Counted from the first letter of the stretch, positions 35,729 through 44,084 are shown. The stretch: DNA of 64,000 nucleotides from Kribbella sp. VKM Ac-2569 (GCF_004216905.1 NZ_SGXJ01000001.1:1302001-1366000), one strand, 5' to 3'. Translations and numbers: made by a program. The notes: a model not told the origin generated them from the letters alone.

Positions 35729-36639
35729 GTACGACCATCCGCACGCCCCGCGTAGCGAGCACGACGCTCGGCGCGGAGAAGACCCGGACGTCGCCGCTGC
35801 GGCCGAAGCGGTCGCCCCTGCTGACCGGCGTGATGGTGCTCTACTTGATCTACACGCTCGTCCCGCTGGTCTGGCTGTTGCTGAGCGCAACCAAAACGCA
35901 GGACGATCTGCTGTCCACGCCGGGTCTGTGGTTCGGCAAGAGCTTCGCGTTCTTCACCAACATCAAGGACACCCTGACCTACAACGACGGGATCTTCCTG
36001 CGCTGGCTCGGCAACACCGTGCTGTACGTGGTCGTCGGCGCAGGTGGTGCGACCCTCCTCGCGACCGCGGCCGGCTACGGGCTGGCGAAGTACAAGTTCG
36101 CCGGGCGGCGCGCCGTCTTCGCGATCCTGCTCGGTGCGGTCGCCGTGCCGGGTACGGCGCTCGCGGTGCCGACGTTCCTGATGTTCTCGAACCTCGGCTT
36201 GACCAACACCGTGTGGGCGATCATCATCCCGTCGCTCGTCAGCCCGTTCGGGCTGTACCTGATGTGGGTCTACGCCACCGACGCCGTACCGGTCGAGCTG
36301 CTCGAGGCGGCCCGGATCGACGGCGCGGGAGAGATCCGTACGTTCTTCACCGTCGCGCTGCGGCTGCTCGCCCCGGGCATCGTCACGACGCTCCTGTTCG
36401 CCGTGGTGTCGACCTGGAACAACTACTTCCTGCCGCTGATCATGCTCAGCAAACCCAACCTCTACCCACTCACCGTCGGGCTCACCCAGTGGAGCAACCA
36501 AGCGACCGGAGTGGGGGCCCGCCCCATCTACAACCTGGTGATCACCGGATCGTTGCTGACGATCGTGCCCTTGGTGATCGCCTTCCTCCTCCTTCAGCGG
36601 TTCTGGCAATCAGGCCTGAGCGCTGGCAGCGTCAAATGA
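35725..36639 (+). CDS. carbohydrate ABC transporter permease (MalG-like)
   Basis: 304 aa from GTG 35725, overlapping the preceding stop by 4 bp (GTGA). Six predicted helices (LLTGVMVLYLIYTLVPLVWL first). The EAA loop reads LLEAARIDGAGEIRTFFTVALRLL. Ends with a basic tail after LLLQRFWQSG. Second half of the heterodimeric channel. The binding-protein gene follows 19 bp later. Confidence 0.92.
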   Translation: MSTTIRTPRVASTTLGAEKTRTSPLRPKRSPLLTGVMVLYLIYTLVPLVWLLLSATKTQDDLLSTPGLWFGKSFAFFTNIKDTLTYNDGIFLRWLGNTVLYVVVGAGGATLLATAAGYGLAKYKFAGRRAVFAILLGAVAVPGTALAVPTFLMFSNLGLTNTVWAIIIPSLVSPFGLYLMWVYATDAVPVELLEAARIDGAGEIRTFFTVALRLLAPGIVTTLLFAVVSTWNNYFLPLIMLSKPNLYPLTVGLTQWSNQATGVGARPIYNLVITGSLLTIVPLVIAFLLLQRFWQSGLSAGSVK

Positions 36640-36658
36640 GTGCAGTGAAAGGAACACC

Positions 36659-38008
36659 ATGAAGTCACATCGGTGGGGCATCCGGCGGCTGGTGGTCGCC
36701 GGAGCCGCGGTCATGGCCTTGGCGGTCGTGGCCGCCTGCGGTGGCGGGTCGGACAACTCAGGCAGCAGCAGTGCGAGCACGGGCTCGGCCGACGCCGTCG
36801 ACGCCGCGCTCAAGGCCGGCGGCACGATCACCTACTGGAGCTGGACGCCGTCGGCGGAGGCCCAGGTGAAGGCGTTCATGGCGCAGTACCCGAACGTCAA
36901 GGTGAACTACGTCAACGCCGGGACCGGCAACGACCACTACACCAAGCTGCAGAACGCGATCAAGGCCGGCTCGGGTGCTCCGGACGTGGCCCAGATCGAG
37001 TACCAGGCGCTCCCGCAGTTCGCGTTGCCCGGCTCGCTCGTCGACCTGGGCCAGTACGGCTTCAGCCAGTACGAATCGGCGTACACGGCCTCGACCTGGG
37101 CCGCCGTCCACGCCGGCAGCGGGCTCTACGGCCTGCCGCAGGATTCCGGGCCGATGGCGCTGTTCTACAACAAGCAGGTCTTCGACAAGTACGGCATCGC
37201 CGTACCGAAGACCTGGGACGAGTACGTCGCGGCCGCGAAGAAGCTGCACGCCGCCAACCCGAAGGCCTACATCACCAACGACGCCGGTGACGCCGGCTTC
37301 ACCACCAGCATGATCTGGCAGGCCGGTGGCCAGCCGTTCAAGACCGACGGCAAGAACATCGCCATCAACCTGCAGGACGACGGCTCGAAGAAGTGGACCA
37401 GCACCTGGAACCAGCTCGTCACGGGCGGCTTGGTGTCGAACATCCCCGGTTGGACCGACGAGTGGTTCAAGGCTCTCGGCGACGGCACCATCGCGACGCT
37501 GCCGACCGGCGCCTGGATGCCCGGTGTGATGGAGTCCTCGGTCAAGGCCGGCGCCGGCAAGTGGGCGGTCGCCCCGATGCCGACGTACGACGGCCAGCCG
37601 GCGACCGCGGAGAACGGCGGCAGCACGGAGTCCGTGCTGAAGCAGAGCAAGAACCCCGCGCTCGCGGCGGCGTTCGTCCGGTGGCTGAACCACGACGAGG
37701 GCGTGAAGCCGTTCCTCGCCAGCGGTGGCTTCCCGGCGACGACGGCCGACCTCAAGGACCCGGCGTTCGTGGACAAGGCCAGCACGTACTTCGGCGGCCA
37801 GAAGATCAACCAGGTCCTGACCGGTGCGGCCGGCTCGGTCGTGAAGGGCTGGAGCTACCTGCCGTACGAGCTGTACGCGAACAGCATCTACGGCGACACC
37901 GTCGGCAAGGCATACCAGTCCAAGTCCGACCTGAACACCGGACTCAAGGCCTGGCAGGACGCGCTGGTGACCTACGGCAACCAGCAGGGCTTCCAGGTCA
38001 ACGGCTGA
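36659..38008 (+). CDS. extracellular sugar-binding lipoprotein (ABC importer)
   Basis: 449 aa. Lipoprotein signal: basic start, hydrophobic core (LVVAGAAVMALAVVAAC) and a lipobox with Cys at ~27, then a Gly/Ser linker. SBP type 1 fold: GGTITYWSWTPSAEAQVKAF, VNYVNAGTGNDHY, APDVAQIEYQALPQF, YGLPQDSGPMALFYNKQVFD, GKWAVAPMPTY. Aromatic residues suit a carbohydrate ligand; the actual sugar cannot be read from sequence. Last gene of the LacI-controlled operon, followed by a strong terminator. Confidence 0.92.
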   Translation: MKSHRWGIRRLVVAGAAVMALAVVAACGGGSDNSGSSSASTGSADAVDAALKAGGTITYWSWTPSAEAQVKAFMAQYPNVKVNYVNAGTGNDHYTKLQNAIKAGSGAPDVAQIEYQALPQFALPGSLVDLGQYGFSQYESAYTASTWAAVHAGSGLYGLPQDSGPMALFYNKQVFDKYGIAVPKTWDEYVAAAKKLHAANPKAYITNDAGDAGFTTSMIWQAGGQPFKTDGKNIAINLQDDGSKKWTSTWNQLVTGGLVSNIPGWTDEWFKALGDGTIATLPTGAWMPGVMESSVKAGAGKWAVAPMPTYDGQPATAENGGSTESVLKQSKNPALAAAFVRWLNHDEGVKPFLASGGFPATTADLKDPAFVDKASTYFGGQKINQVLTGAAGSVVKGWSYLPYELYANSIYGDTVGKAYQSKSDLNTGLKAWQDALVTYGNQQGFQVNG

Positions 38009-38037
38009 CCACCTCGCGACCAAGTCCAGAAGTGGAA

Positions 38038-38075
38038 CAGGTGGGTCCGGCGTCGCTGTTTGCCGGACCCACCTG
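38038..38075. terminator. hairpin terminator between convergent genes
   Basis: CAGGTGGGTCCGGC (38038-38051) pairs perfectly over 14 bp with 38062-38075, loop 10 nt, 30 nt after the binding-protein stop and 2 nt beyond the convergent reductase stop. Confidence 0.85.
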
Positions 38076-38077
38076 GT

Positions 38078-39049
38078 CTATATGCCGACCTTGCTGGCCA
38101 GGAGGTCGGCCACTGCGTGGACGGCTCGGAGGGTGGGGGCTTTGACGCCGGTGAGGTCGGCGAGTTCGACGACCGCGGCGAGGATGACGTCGAGTTCGAG
38201 CGGCTTGTCCTTCTCCAGGTCCTGCAGCATCGAGGTCTTGTGCCCGCCGACCCGTTCCGCGCCGTCGAGCCGTTTGTCCACGGAGATCTCCGGGTGGCAG
38301 CCGAGCGCGGCGGCGATCTCCAGCGACTCCTCCATCATCAGCCGGACCATCTGCCGGGTGCCCTGATGCGTCGCTATCTCCACCATCGTCGCCCGGGCCA
38401 GCGCGCTGATCGGATTGAACGCCGCGTTCCCGAGCAGCTTGATCCAGATGTCGTTGCGGATGTCGTCCTCGACCGGGCACTTCAGTCCGCCGGCGATCAT
38501 CGCCGTGCTGAAGGCCGCACAGCGCTCCGACTGCCCGCCGCCGGGTTCGCCGATCGAGAAGCGGGTGCCTTCCAGGTGCCGTACGACGCCTGGACCTTCG
38601 AGCTCGGTCGAGCAGTACACGACGCAACCGATCGCGCGGTCGAGGTCGAGCACCTCGGTGACGGCGCCACCGGGGTCGACCGATTCGATCCGGCGGCCCT
38701 CGTACGGGCCCTTCAGACCGTGGAAGTACCACCAGGGGATGCCGTTCTGCGCCGCGACCACGACCGTGCGGTCGTGCAGCAGGGGCTCGAGCAACGGGCC
38801 GGCGTTCGCGTACGAGTTCGCCTTGAGCCCGAGGAACACGTAGTCGACCGGGCCGATCGCGACCGGGTCGTCCGTGGCCGGTGTCCGGGCCGTGAAGTCA
38901 CCGCGTGGGCTGAGCACCGTGACACCGTCCGACCGGATCGCTTCCAGATGCGCGCCGCGGGCGACCAGGTGGACCTCTGTCCCACCACGGTGTAGCGCCG
39001 CGCCGACGTACGCACCGATCGCACCGGCGCCGAGAACCGCAACCCTCAT
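38078..39049 (-). CDS. 2-dehydropantoate 2-reductase family protein (ApbA/PanE)
   Basis: 323 aa from ATG 39049. N-terminal Rossmann domain with GAGAIGAYVGAALHRGG (NADP-binding), VDYVFLGLKANSYANA and AAQNGIPWW; C-terminal all-helical domain with the family segment DIWIKLLGNAAFNPISALARATM and PLELDVILAAVVELA. Classical PanE reduces ketopantoate in CoA synthesis, but many paralogues act on other 2-oxoacids. The promoter carries the same operator as the oxalate island, and the gene is far from other pantothenate genes, so a catabolic 2-oxoacid reductase seems more likely than vitamin synthesis. Confidence 0.85.
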   Translation of the reverse strand: MRVAVLGAGAIGAYVGAALHRGGTEVHLVARGAHLEAIRSDGVTVLSPRGDFTARTPATDDPVAIGPVDYVFLGLKANSYANAGPLLEPLLHDRTVVVAAQNGIPWWYFHGLKGPYEGRRIESVDPGGAVTEVLDLDRAIGCVVYCSTELEGPGVVRHLEGTRFSIGEPGGGQSERCAAFSTAMIAGGLKCPVEDDIRNDIWIKLLGNAAFNPISALARATMVEIATHQGTRQMVRLMMEESLEIAAALGCHPEISVDKRLDGAERVGGHKTSMLQDLEKDKPLELDVILAAVVELADLTGVKAPTLRAVHAVADLLASKVGI

Positions 39050-39073
39050 AAAGGTCCCTGCCTTCCGGGAGGC

Positions 39074-39115
39074 TTGTATACCGCATACAGTAGGCTGGAG
39101 GCTGAATGCGGTCAA
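39074..39115 (-). promoter_or_regulatory. reductase promoter with island operator
   Basis: On the minus strand: -35 TTGACC (39110-39115), 17-bp spacer, -10 TACTGT (39087-39092), 38 bp before the ATG. The element TTGTATACCGCATACAG (39074-39090) covers the -10 box and start site. It matches the sucC copy at 16 of 17 positions. Confidence 0.7.
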
Positions 39116-39227
39116 GATCACACTCTCCGGCAAGCGCTCGCCAAAAATGTTCGGTGCGCGGCGATGAATCGGGGCCTGCTCGGCGGTATGTACCGGCGTG
39201 AATCACTCGACACAAGGAGCAGGAACC

Positions 39228-39782
39228 ATGAGCCACGTCATCGTCACCGGATTCGTCAGCCTCGACGGCATCGTCACCGACCCGGACGGCTCCGGCGGTA
39301 CGCCGGCGGGCGGCTGGGCGTTCCGCCACGGCCCCGAGACCGTCGGCGGCGACAAGTTCCGGCTCGGCGAACTGATGGACACCGGCGTACTGCTGCTCGG
39401 CCGGACCACCTGGGAGCTGTTCAGCCGGCTCTGGCCGAACCGCACCGACGACTTCTCGACCCGGATGAACAAGATGGCCAAGGTGGTCGCGTCGCACTCA
39501 CTGACCGACCTGTCGGCCTTCCCCAACTCGACCCTGATGGAGGGCTCGCTGACGGACTACGTGCGGACCGAGTCGCGGACCGTTGCCGTGACCGGCAGCC
39601 TCAGTGTGATCCGGGCGCTGCAGGCAGCTGATCTCGTCGACGAGTACCGGCTGATGACCTTCCCGTCGATCGTCGGCACCGGCGAGGGGCTGTTCGGCCC
39701 GTCCGACACCCCCGTCCACTTCCAGCTCGCCTCGGTCGCCCAGACCGGCGCAGCATCGCTGGCGACGTACGTGCGGCCCTAG
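39228..39782 (+). CDS. dihydrofolate reductase family protein (RibD C-terminal-like)
   Basis: 184 aa from ATG 39228 (aaggagcagg site). MSHVIVTGFVSLDGIVTDPD opening, LLLGRTTWELFSRLWP and the SIVGTGEGLF late motif. Paralogue of the protein at 357-977 but without an operon partner. Probable NADPH-dependent reductase with unknown substrate. Confidence 0.85.
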   Translation: MSHVIVTGFVSLDGIVTDPDGSGGTPAGGWAFRHGPETVGGDKFRLGELMDTGVLLLGRTTWELFSRLWPNRTDDFSTRMNKMAKVVASHSLTDLSAFPNSTLMEGSLTDYVRTESRTVAVTGSLSVIRALQAADLVDEYRLMTFPSIVGTGEGLFGPSDTPVHFQLASVAQTGAASLATYVRP

Positions 39783-39882
39783 CAAGATGAGCCGGTGGCG
39801 TGGCGAGGGGTGGCTGACGGCTCATCCAGCGTGCTAGGGTTTTGACTCGATAGCAGTTTTGCAGTTCCACGTTCGTGTCGAA

Positions 39883-39916
39883 GCGCCCGCGGATTTGTGA
39901 TCCGCCGGGCGTTTTG
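39883..39916 (+). promoter_or_regulatory. structured leader of the cold-shock gene
   Basis: GCGCCCGCGGAT (39883-39894) can pair with ATCCGCCGGGCG (39900-39911), with one bulged C and a 5-nt loop, followed by TTTTG. The stem-plus-T-run resembles an attenuator 20 nt before the csp start codon; cold-shock leaders are often regulatory. A long leader (~90 nt or more) is implied if the promoter lies near the AT-rich 39835-39860. Confidence 0.45.
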
Positions 39917-39934
39917 TCGTATCAGGAGAAAATC

Positions 39935-40138
39935 ATGGCTTTGGGAACAGTGAAGTGGTTCAACGGCGAGAAGGGCTTCGGCTTCATCTCCCAGGAGGAC
40001 GGCGGCGCCGACGTATTCGTGCACTACTCGGCGATCCAGACGCAGGGCTTCCGCTCCCTGGACGAGAACCAGCGGGTTGAGTTCGAGATCGCGCAGGGCC
40101 CGAAGGGCCTGCAGGCGGAGAACGTCCGCCCGGTCTGA
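39935..40138 (+). CDS. CspA-family cold-shock protein
   Basis: 67 aa, normal length, from ATG 39935 (caggaga site). RNP1 KGFGFISQ and RNP2 VFVHYSAI within the OB fold starting [13 protein letters not shown]. Single-stranded nucleic-acid chaperone of the cytoplasm, expected to be abundant. A structured leader precedes it and a strong terminator follows. Which Csp paralogue it is, and whether it is cold-induced, cannot be told. Confidence 0.95.
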   Translation: MALGTVKWFNGEKGFGFISQEDGGADVFVHYSAIQTQGFRSLDENQRVEFEIAQGPKGLQAENVRPV

Positions 40139-40147
40139 TGCTGTAAG

Positions 40148-40177
40148 CGGCAGACCCGGCTCACGCCGGGTCTGCCG
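40148..40177 (+). terminator. hairpin terminator of the cold-shock gene
   Basis: CGGCAGACCCGGC (40148-40160) pairs perfectly over 13 bp with 40165-40177 around the tetraloop TCAC. It overlaps the 3' end of the convergent acetyltransferase gene, whose stop codon lies in the loop. Confidence 0.85.
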
Positions 40178-40640
40178 TGTTCCACAGGTACTCGCCGTCT
40201 TCCAGTACGTCGGTGCGGGCGAGACCGATCGCGGCTGCGACAGCCGCCGATGCGGTGTGGTCCGGATGTACGTGCGCGATGATCCGGCCGATTCTCTGAG
40301 CCCGTAGCCAGGTGACCATCCCCTGGGCGGCCTCCTTCGCGAAACCGCGGCCCTGCCAAGCGGTGCCGATAACCCACGCGATCTCCGCCGTACCGGCGAT
40401 GACTGTCGCCTGGACGTAGCCGATCAGCCCGTCGTCGTACTTGATCACCCAGTTGAGCCACTGCTCGTCCGCACGTCCCGGACCGGCCAGTTGGCGGCGG
40501 TAGCGTGCCTCGAGCGCCGCTACGGACGGCGGTTCGCCGCCTGTGAAGGTGTAGAGGGCGGGGTCGGACAGGACTTCTGCCATCGGTTCGGCGTACTCGA
40601 CCTCGAGCGGCAGCAGCGTCAGACGGTCGGTGGCGATCAC
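40161..40640 (-). CDS. GNAT-family N-acetyltransferase
   Basis: 159 aa. RimJ/RimL-like GNAT fold: MIATDRLTLLPLEVEYAEPM, LNWVIKYDDGLIGYVQATV, and the acetyl-CoA loop IGTAWQGRGFAKEAAQGMV (Q/RxxGxG/A form), then HPDHTASAAVAAAIGL. Cytosolic transfer of acetyl from acetyl-CoA to an amine; substrate unknown. Monocistronic, its end shared with the csp terminator. Confidence 0.85.
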   Translation of the reverse strand: MIATDRLTLLPLEVEYAEPMAEVLSDPALYTFTGGEPPSVAALEARYRRQLAGPGRADEQWLNWVIKYDDGLIGYVQATVIAGTAEIAWVIGTAWQGRGFAKEAAQGMVTWLRAQRIGRIIAHVHPDHTASAAVAAAIGLARTDVLEDGEYLWNTADPA

Positions 40641-40717
40641 CCACGCAACGGTAACGCCATTTGCCGGACCGGCAACATGACGTGGGTTTCGTCGGCGGCG
40701 AGGACGAGACTGTCGTC

Positions 40718-41599
40718 ATGATCGAGATCGATTGGGCTGGAGAGGCCGGACGGTTGCGCGCGTCGGCCGAGGGCGAGACCGACTGGAACGCGGCCGTGGC
40801 CCGCAGTCTGGTGCGCGAGGGCGACAAGGTCGTCGCGGACATCGGCTGCGGCGGTGGCGGGATGGCCAAGGCGCTGGCCGAGGCGTTGCCCGGTGCGACG
40901 GTGGTGGCGATCGACGCGGATCCCGACGTACTGGAGCAGGCACGGGAGCACACCGCCGGCCTCGTGCGGTGTGAGCTGGCGTCGATGGACGACGGGGCGG
41001 AGCCGTTGCGTCGGGCAATCGACGCTCCGGCCGACCTGATCTGGGCATCGGCCTCCGTTCACCATGCTGCCGACCAGCAGGCCGCAGTGGACGCGCTGGC
41101 GTCGCTGCTCGCGCCCGGTGGACGGCTGGCGCTCGCGGAGGGCGGACTGCCCGCACGGCACCTGCCGTGGGACCTCGGAGTCGGCGAGCCCGGTCTGGAG
41201 CTGCGGCTCGATCTGGCGCAGGACCGATGGTTCAAGGTGATGCGGGACTCACTGCCGGGGTCGGTGCCGATGCCGTACGGGTGGACCGAGGCGCTGACTC
41301 GGGCTGGACTGACCGGGGCGACCACGCGGAGCGTGCTGACCGAGGCGCCGGCCCCGTTGCCGCCGGAGCGGCTGGAAAGCGTCGTACGGGCGTTCCGGAC
41401 GCGGATCGAGCGGCTCACCGGCTCCTCGCAGGGACACGGTCACGGGCACGTGGTTTCTGACGAGGAGTGGCTGACTCCGGAGGATCTGGACGCCTGGCGG
41501 CAGTTGCTGGACCCGGACGGGCCGCACTACCTCGGGCAGCGTTCCGACCTCGCCGTACTGTCCGTCCGGAGCGTCCACCTGGGGCACGCGCCGCGCTGA
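40718..41599 (+). CDS. class I SAM-dependent methyltransferase
   Basis: 293 aa. Motif I VVADIGCGGGGMAKALAEAL, acidic loop end VVAIDADPDVLEQARE, then DLIWASASVHHAADQQAAV and APGGRLALAEGG (motif III region). The C-terminal ~100 residues are an additional substrate part with a His-rich GHGHGHVV. ATG 40718 chosen; the ribosome site is weak. Substrate not identifiable. Confidence 0.85.
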   Translation: MIEIDWAGEAGRLRASAEGETDWNAAVARSLVREGDKVVADIGCGGGGMAKALAEALPGATVVAIDADPDVLEQAREHTAGLVRCELASMDDGAEPLRRAIDAPADLIWASASVHHAADQQAAVDALASLLAPGGRLALAEGGLPARHLPWDLGVGEPGLELRLDLAQDRWFKVMRDSLPGSVPMPYGWTEALTRAGLTGATTRSVLTEAPAPLPPERLESVVRAFRTRIERLTGSSQGHGHGHVVSDEEWLTPEDLDAWRQLLDPDGPHYLGQRSDLAVLSVRSVHLGHAPR

Positions 41600-41650
41600 C
41601 AGGGCACGCCGTCGCCGCACTGTCGGCGCGTCACCGTAAGGTGGGTGCCC

Positions 41651-42271
41651 ATGAACGACCGGCTGGTGTGGATCGACTGCGAGATGACCGGCCTCGACCT
41701 GGTGAACGACGCCTTGATCGAGGTTGCGGTTCTGGTCACCGACTACGAACTGAACGTGCTCGGTGACGGGATCGACCTGGTGATCGCGCCGCCACCGGCC
41801 GCGCTCGACCAGATGGGCGACTTCGTCCGCGACATGCACACCGCGTCCGGGCTGCTCGAGGAGCTCGCCAACGGGATCCCGCTCGCCGACGCCGAGGAGC
41901 AGGTGCTCGACTTCATCACGTCGTACGTCAAAGAGCCCCGCAAGGCCGCCCTCGCCGGCAACTCGGTCGGCACCGACCGGACCTTCCTGGTCCGCGACAT
42001 GCCCCGCGTCGAGTCACACCTGCACTACCGCAACGTCGACGTCAGCTCGATCAAGGAGCTCGTACGGCGCTGGTACCCGCGCGTGTACTACGCGACGCCG
42101 GCCAAGACCGGCAACCACCGCGCCCTCGCCGACATCACCGAAAGCATCTCCGAACTGCGGTACTACCGGGAGACAGTGTTCGTGCCCCAGCCCGGCCCCG
42201 ACTCCTCCACCGCCCGGGCCGCCGCCAGCCTCGTCGCAGCACCCACCGAGGACAGCACAACCGGCGCCTGA
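41651..42271 (+). CDS. orn: oligoribonuclease
   Basis: 206 aa from ATG 41651 (aaggtggg site; a GTG two codons earlier is possible). DEDDh 3'-5' exonuclease: motif [11 protein letters not shown], motif [20 protein letters not shown], motif [14 protein letters not shown]; also [14 protein letters not shown] typical of Orn. It degrades 2-5-nt RNAs and pGpG, finishing mRNA and c-di-GMP turnover. The C-terminal ~25 residues are an Ala/Ser/Thr-rich extension common in actinobacteria. tRNA-His follows. Confidence 0.95.
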   Translation: MNDRLVWIDCEMTGLDLVNDALIEVAVLVTDYELNVLGDGIDLVIAPPPAALDQMGDFVRDMHTASGLLEELANGIPLADAEEQVLDFITSYVKEPRKAALAGNSVGTDRTFLVRDMPRVESHLHYRNVDVSSIKELVRRWYPRVYYATPAKTGNHRALADITESISELRYYRETVFVPQPGPDSSTARAAASLVAAPTEDSTTGA

Positions 42272-42349
42272 CCTGCGGATCCGCCCTCGATTTCAGGTCC
42301 TGACAGTTCGTCGCTATGATTGCTCAGCCGTCGCAGTTCGGACGGCAAT

Positions 42350-42423
42350 GGTGGGTGTAGCTCAGCTGGTAGAGCACCTGGTTGTGGTCCAGGTGGCCGC
42401 GGGTTCGAGTCCCGTCACTCACC
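42350..42423 (+). tRNA. tRNA-His (anticodon GTG)
   Basis: Acceptor GTGGGTG (42351-42357) pairs with CACTCAC (42416-42422). The G at 42350 provides the tRNA-His-specific G-1 opposite discriminator C (42423). Anticodon stem CCTGG/CCAGG with loop TTGTGGT gives GTG. CCA is not encoded. Confidence 0.93.
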
Positions 42424-42633
42424 CGATGGCCGGCCATGCCCGCAGATTGCGCGGGTTTGGTCGGCTTCGTCATTTTGTGCGGCTGCGCTTCGCTTGCCGC
42501 CGGCGGGGGCTCCGCCACCCGCACCCCCTTTTGCCTTCGCTTCGCTCGGCTTCGGTGGTCCTGTTCGGCGGTTGGCTCGGCTGCGGTGGTTCAGTTCGTG
42601 TGTCGCTGATACGCCTCGTGGGAGGATCTACTC
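42424..42633. other. intergenic stretch after tRNA-His
   Basis: No start with a ribosome site and no coding-like frame on either strand. Contains GC-rich near-repeats built on gcttcgctt and cggcgg. Nothing identifiable. Confidence 0.5.
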
Positions 42634-42741
42634 GTGAAGTTGAGCGGGAGCGCGTGGTTCGGGTACGGGGTCGTTGTGCTGGTGACGTTTGTGGTGGGGT
42701 TTTTGGCGTTCTCGGTTTGGGTCTTGTCGAAGGTCTTTTGA
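42634..42741 (+). CDS. very small single-span membrane protein
   Basis: 35 codons from GTG 42634, preceded by GGGAGG at 8 nt. The product is mostly one hydrophobic helix (YGVVVLVTFVVGFLAFSVWV) flanked by Lys/Ser: a short hydrophilic start (VKLSGSAWF) and the end LSKVF. It looks like a real small membrane protein because ribosome site, helix and flanking charges coincide; chance cannot be excluded. It lies 66 bp ahead of the sigma-factor gene and may be co-expressed. Confidence 0.45.
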   Translation: MKLSGSAWFGYGVVVLVTFVVGFLAFSVWVLSKVF

Positions 42742-42807
42742 GTTGGGTGTGATCTGACTGCCTCCTCAGTGCGTCTCTTCAGGCAGAGGCGCCTACTGGA
42801 GGTGTGG

Positions 42808-43296
42808 ATGGGTACGACTGAGGACTTCGAGGAGTTCGCGCGGGTTCAGATACCGCGGCTGTACCGGACTGCTTGGTTGCTGGCTGGGGATCGGCATCAT
42901 GCTGAGGATCTGGTGCAGGAGACGCTCGCGAACCTGCTGAAGGTTTGGCAGCGGATCGACAGTCCTGCTGCTTATGCGCGGACTGCGTTGGTGCGGACGT
43001 ATATCTCTCAGCGACGGCGACGTAGTTGGTCCGAGCGGCCTACTGCTGAACTGCCGGAGAGTGCTGAGCGGGTTGGGGATCCGGAGCTGCGGATGGCTTT
43101 GCAGAGCGCTTTGGCGGAGCTGGCGCCGTTGGATCGGGCCGTGTTGGTGCTGCGGTTCTTCGAAGATCGCAGCGTCGAGCAGGTGGCGCTCGATCTTGGC
43201 AAGAAGACCAGTGCGATCACCACTCGCACCGCCCGCGCCCTGGACCGTCTGCGGGCGGTTCTCGGTGACGGTGCCGACCACTTGATCGCGCTCTGA
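42808..43296 (+). CDS. SigE-family ECF RNA polymerase sigma factor
   Basis: 162 aa from ATG 42808 (ggaggtg site). Sigma region 2 at ~10-75 (FARVQIPRLYRTAWLLAGDR; HAEDLVQETLANLLKVW) and region 4 at ~100-155 (LAELAPLDRAVLVLRFFEDR; VEQVALDLGKKTSAITTRTA). It is the SigE-like actinobacterial ECF type, which pairs with a small membrane protein gene downstream, as here (14-bp gap). Silent third positions look more T-rich than in neighbouring genes. Regulon unknown. Confidence 0.9.
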   Translation: MGTTEDFEEFARVQIPRLYRTAWLLAGDRHHAEDLVQETLANLLKVWQRIDSPAAYARTALVRTYISQRRRRSWSERPTAELPESAERVGDPELRMALQSALAELAPLDRAVLVLRFFEDRSVEQVALDLGKKTSAITTRTARALDRLRAVLGDGADHLIAL

Positions 43297-43310
43297 CGCT
43301 GAGGAGAACC

Positions 43311-44084
43311 ATGAACACCCAACTCACCGATTTGATGCACCGTGCCACCGAGAACCTCGAGCCGGTCACACCTGATCTGCTGGAACGCAGCGTTGCGCAG
43401 GGGTTGCGGCTGCGGCGTCGGCGTACGGCGATCGCCACGGCGTCCGGTGCTGGGGCCGTGCTGGCTACCGCGGGGCTGATCGCCGGCGGGATCCACCTGG
43501 CCGGCTCCTCCACGAACACCGCGGTCGCTGGCTCTCCGGTGCCGATCGCCAAGCCCTCGACCAACTCGTCGGCCAAGGCCACCCCGACGACCAAGCCTGC
43601 GGGGGTCAACCCGAAGCAGACGCTGGCGACGCTGAAGGAGCTGGTCGCGGCGCCAGGCCGGACCTTCTCGAACCCCGAGAGGTGGGGCGGGGGCGACTAC
43701 GCCGGTGCGGCGTACGTCGTCAATGACGGTCACGGGGCCGCGCGGGTCGACGTACTGCTCTCCGGCGGGGGCGAGGGGAACCCGTGCGTGCCCAAGCGCG
43801 CGGGGTGCAGCACGCTGCCTGACGGGTCGGTCCTCTACGTCTCCAAGGAGTCGCCTGAGTACACCGACAGCCGCCAGGCGGAGTACGGCGTCGTCAGCAA
43901 CTACGTGGTCCTGTTCCGTCACGACGGCCGCAACATCAACCTGACCAGCTACAACGGCCCGGCGGAGAAGGGCAAGCAGCACACCCGCTCCAAGCCTCTC
44001 CTCTCGGTCGAGGACCTCTCGGCCCTCGCGAAGAGCAAGGCCTGGAAACTCCCTCCGGTCTCGCCCTCCAAGGGCATGAAGTAA
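43311..44084 (+). CDS. membrane-anchored partner protein of the SigE-type sigma factor
   Basis: 257 aa. Cytoplasmic N-terminus with LTDLMHRATENLEPVTPDLL, an Arg-rich stop (RLRRRRT), one membrane helix (~40-66: IATASGAGAVLATAGLIAGG), a Ser/Thr/Pro linker (SSAKATPTTKP) and an extracytoplasmic domain with two cysteines (NPCVPKRAGC). The topology and position are those of putative anti-sigma or sensor proteins; no zinc-binding anti-sigma motif is visible, so direct sigma binding is inference. A 15-bp-stem terminator follows. Confidence 0.75.
   Translation: MNTQLTDLMHRATENLEPVTPDLLERSVAQGLRLRRRRTAIATASGAGAVLATAGLIAGGIHLAGSSTNTAVAGSPVPIAKPSTNSSAKATPTTKPAGVNPKQTLATLKELVAAPGRTFSNPERWGGGDYAGAAYVVNDGHGAARVDVLLSGGGEGNPCVPKRAGCSTLPDGSVLYVSKESPEYTDSRQAEYGVVSNYVVLFRHDGRNINLTSYNGPAEKGKQHTRSKPLLSVEDLSALAKSKAWKLPPVSPSKGMK

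Noticed and set aside
39786..39826. Hairpin GATGAGCCG/CGGCTCATC as terminator of the DHFR-like gene
   Set aside because: 9-bp stem with a 23-nt loop and no T-run; too weak to list as a feature, though it may act with other factors.
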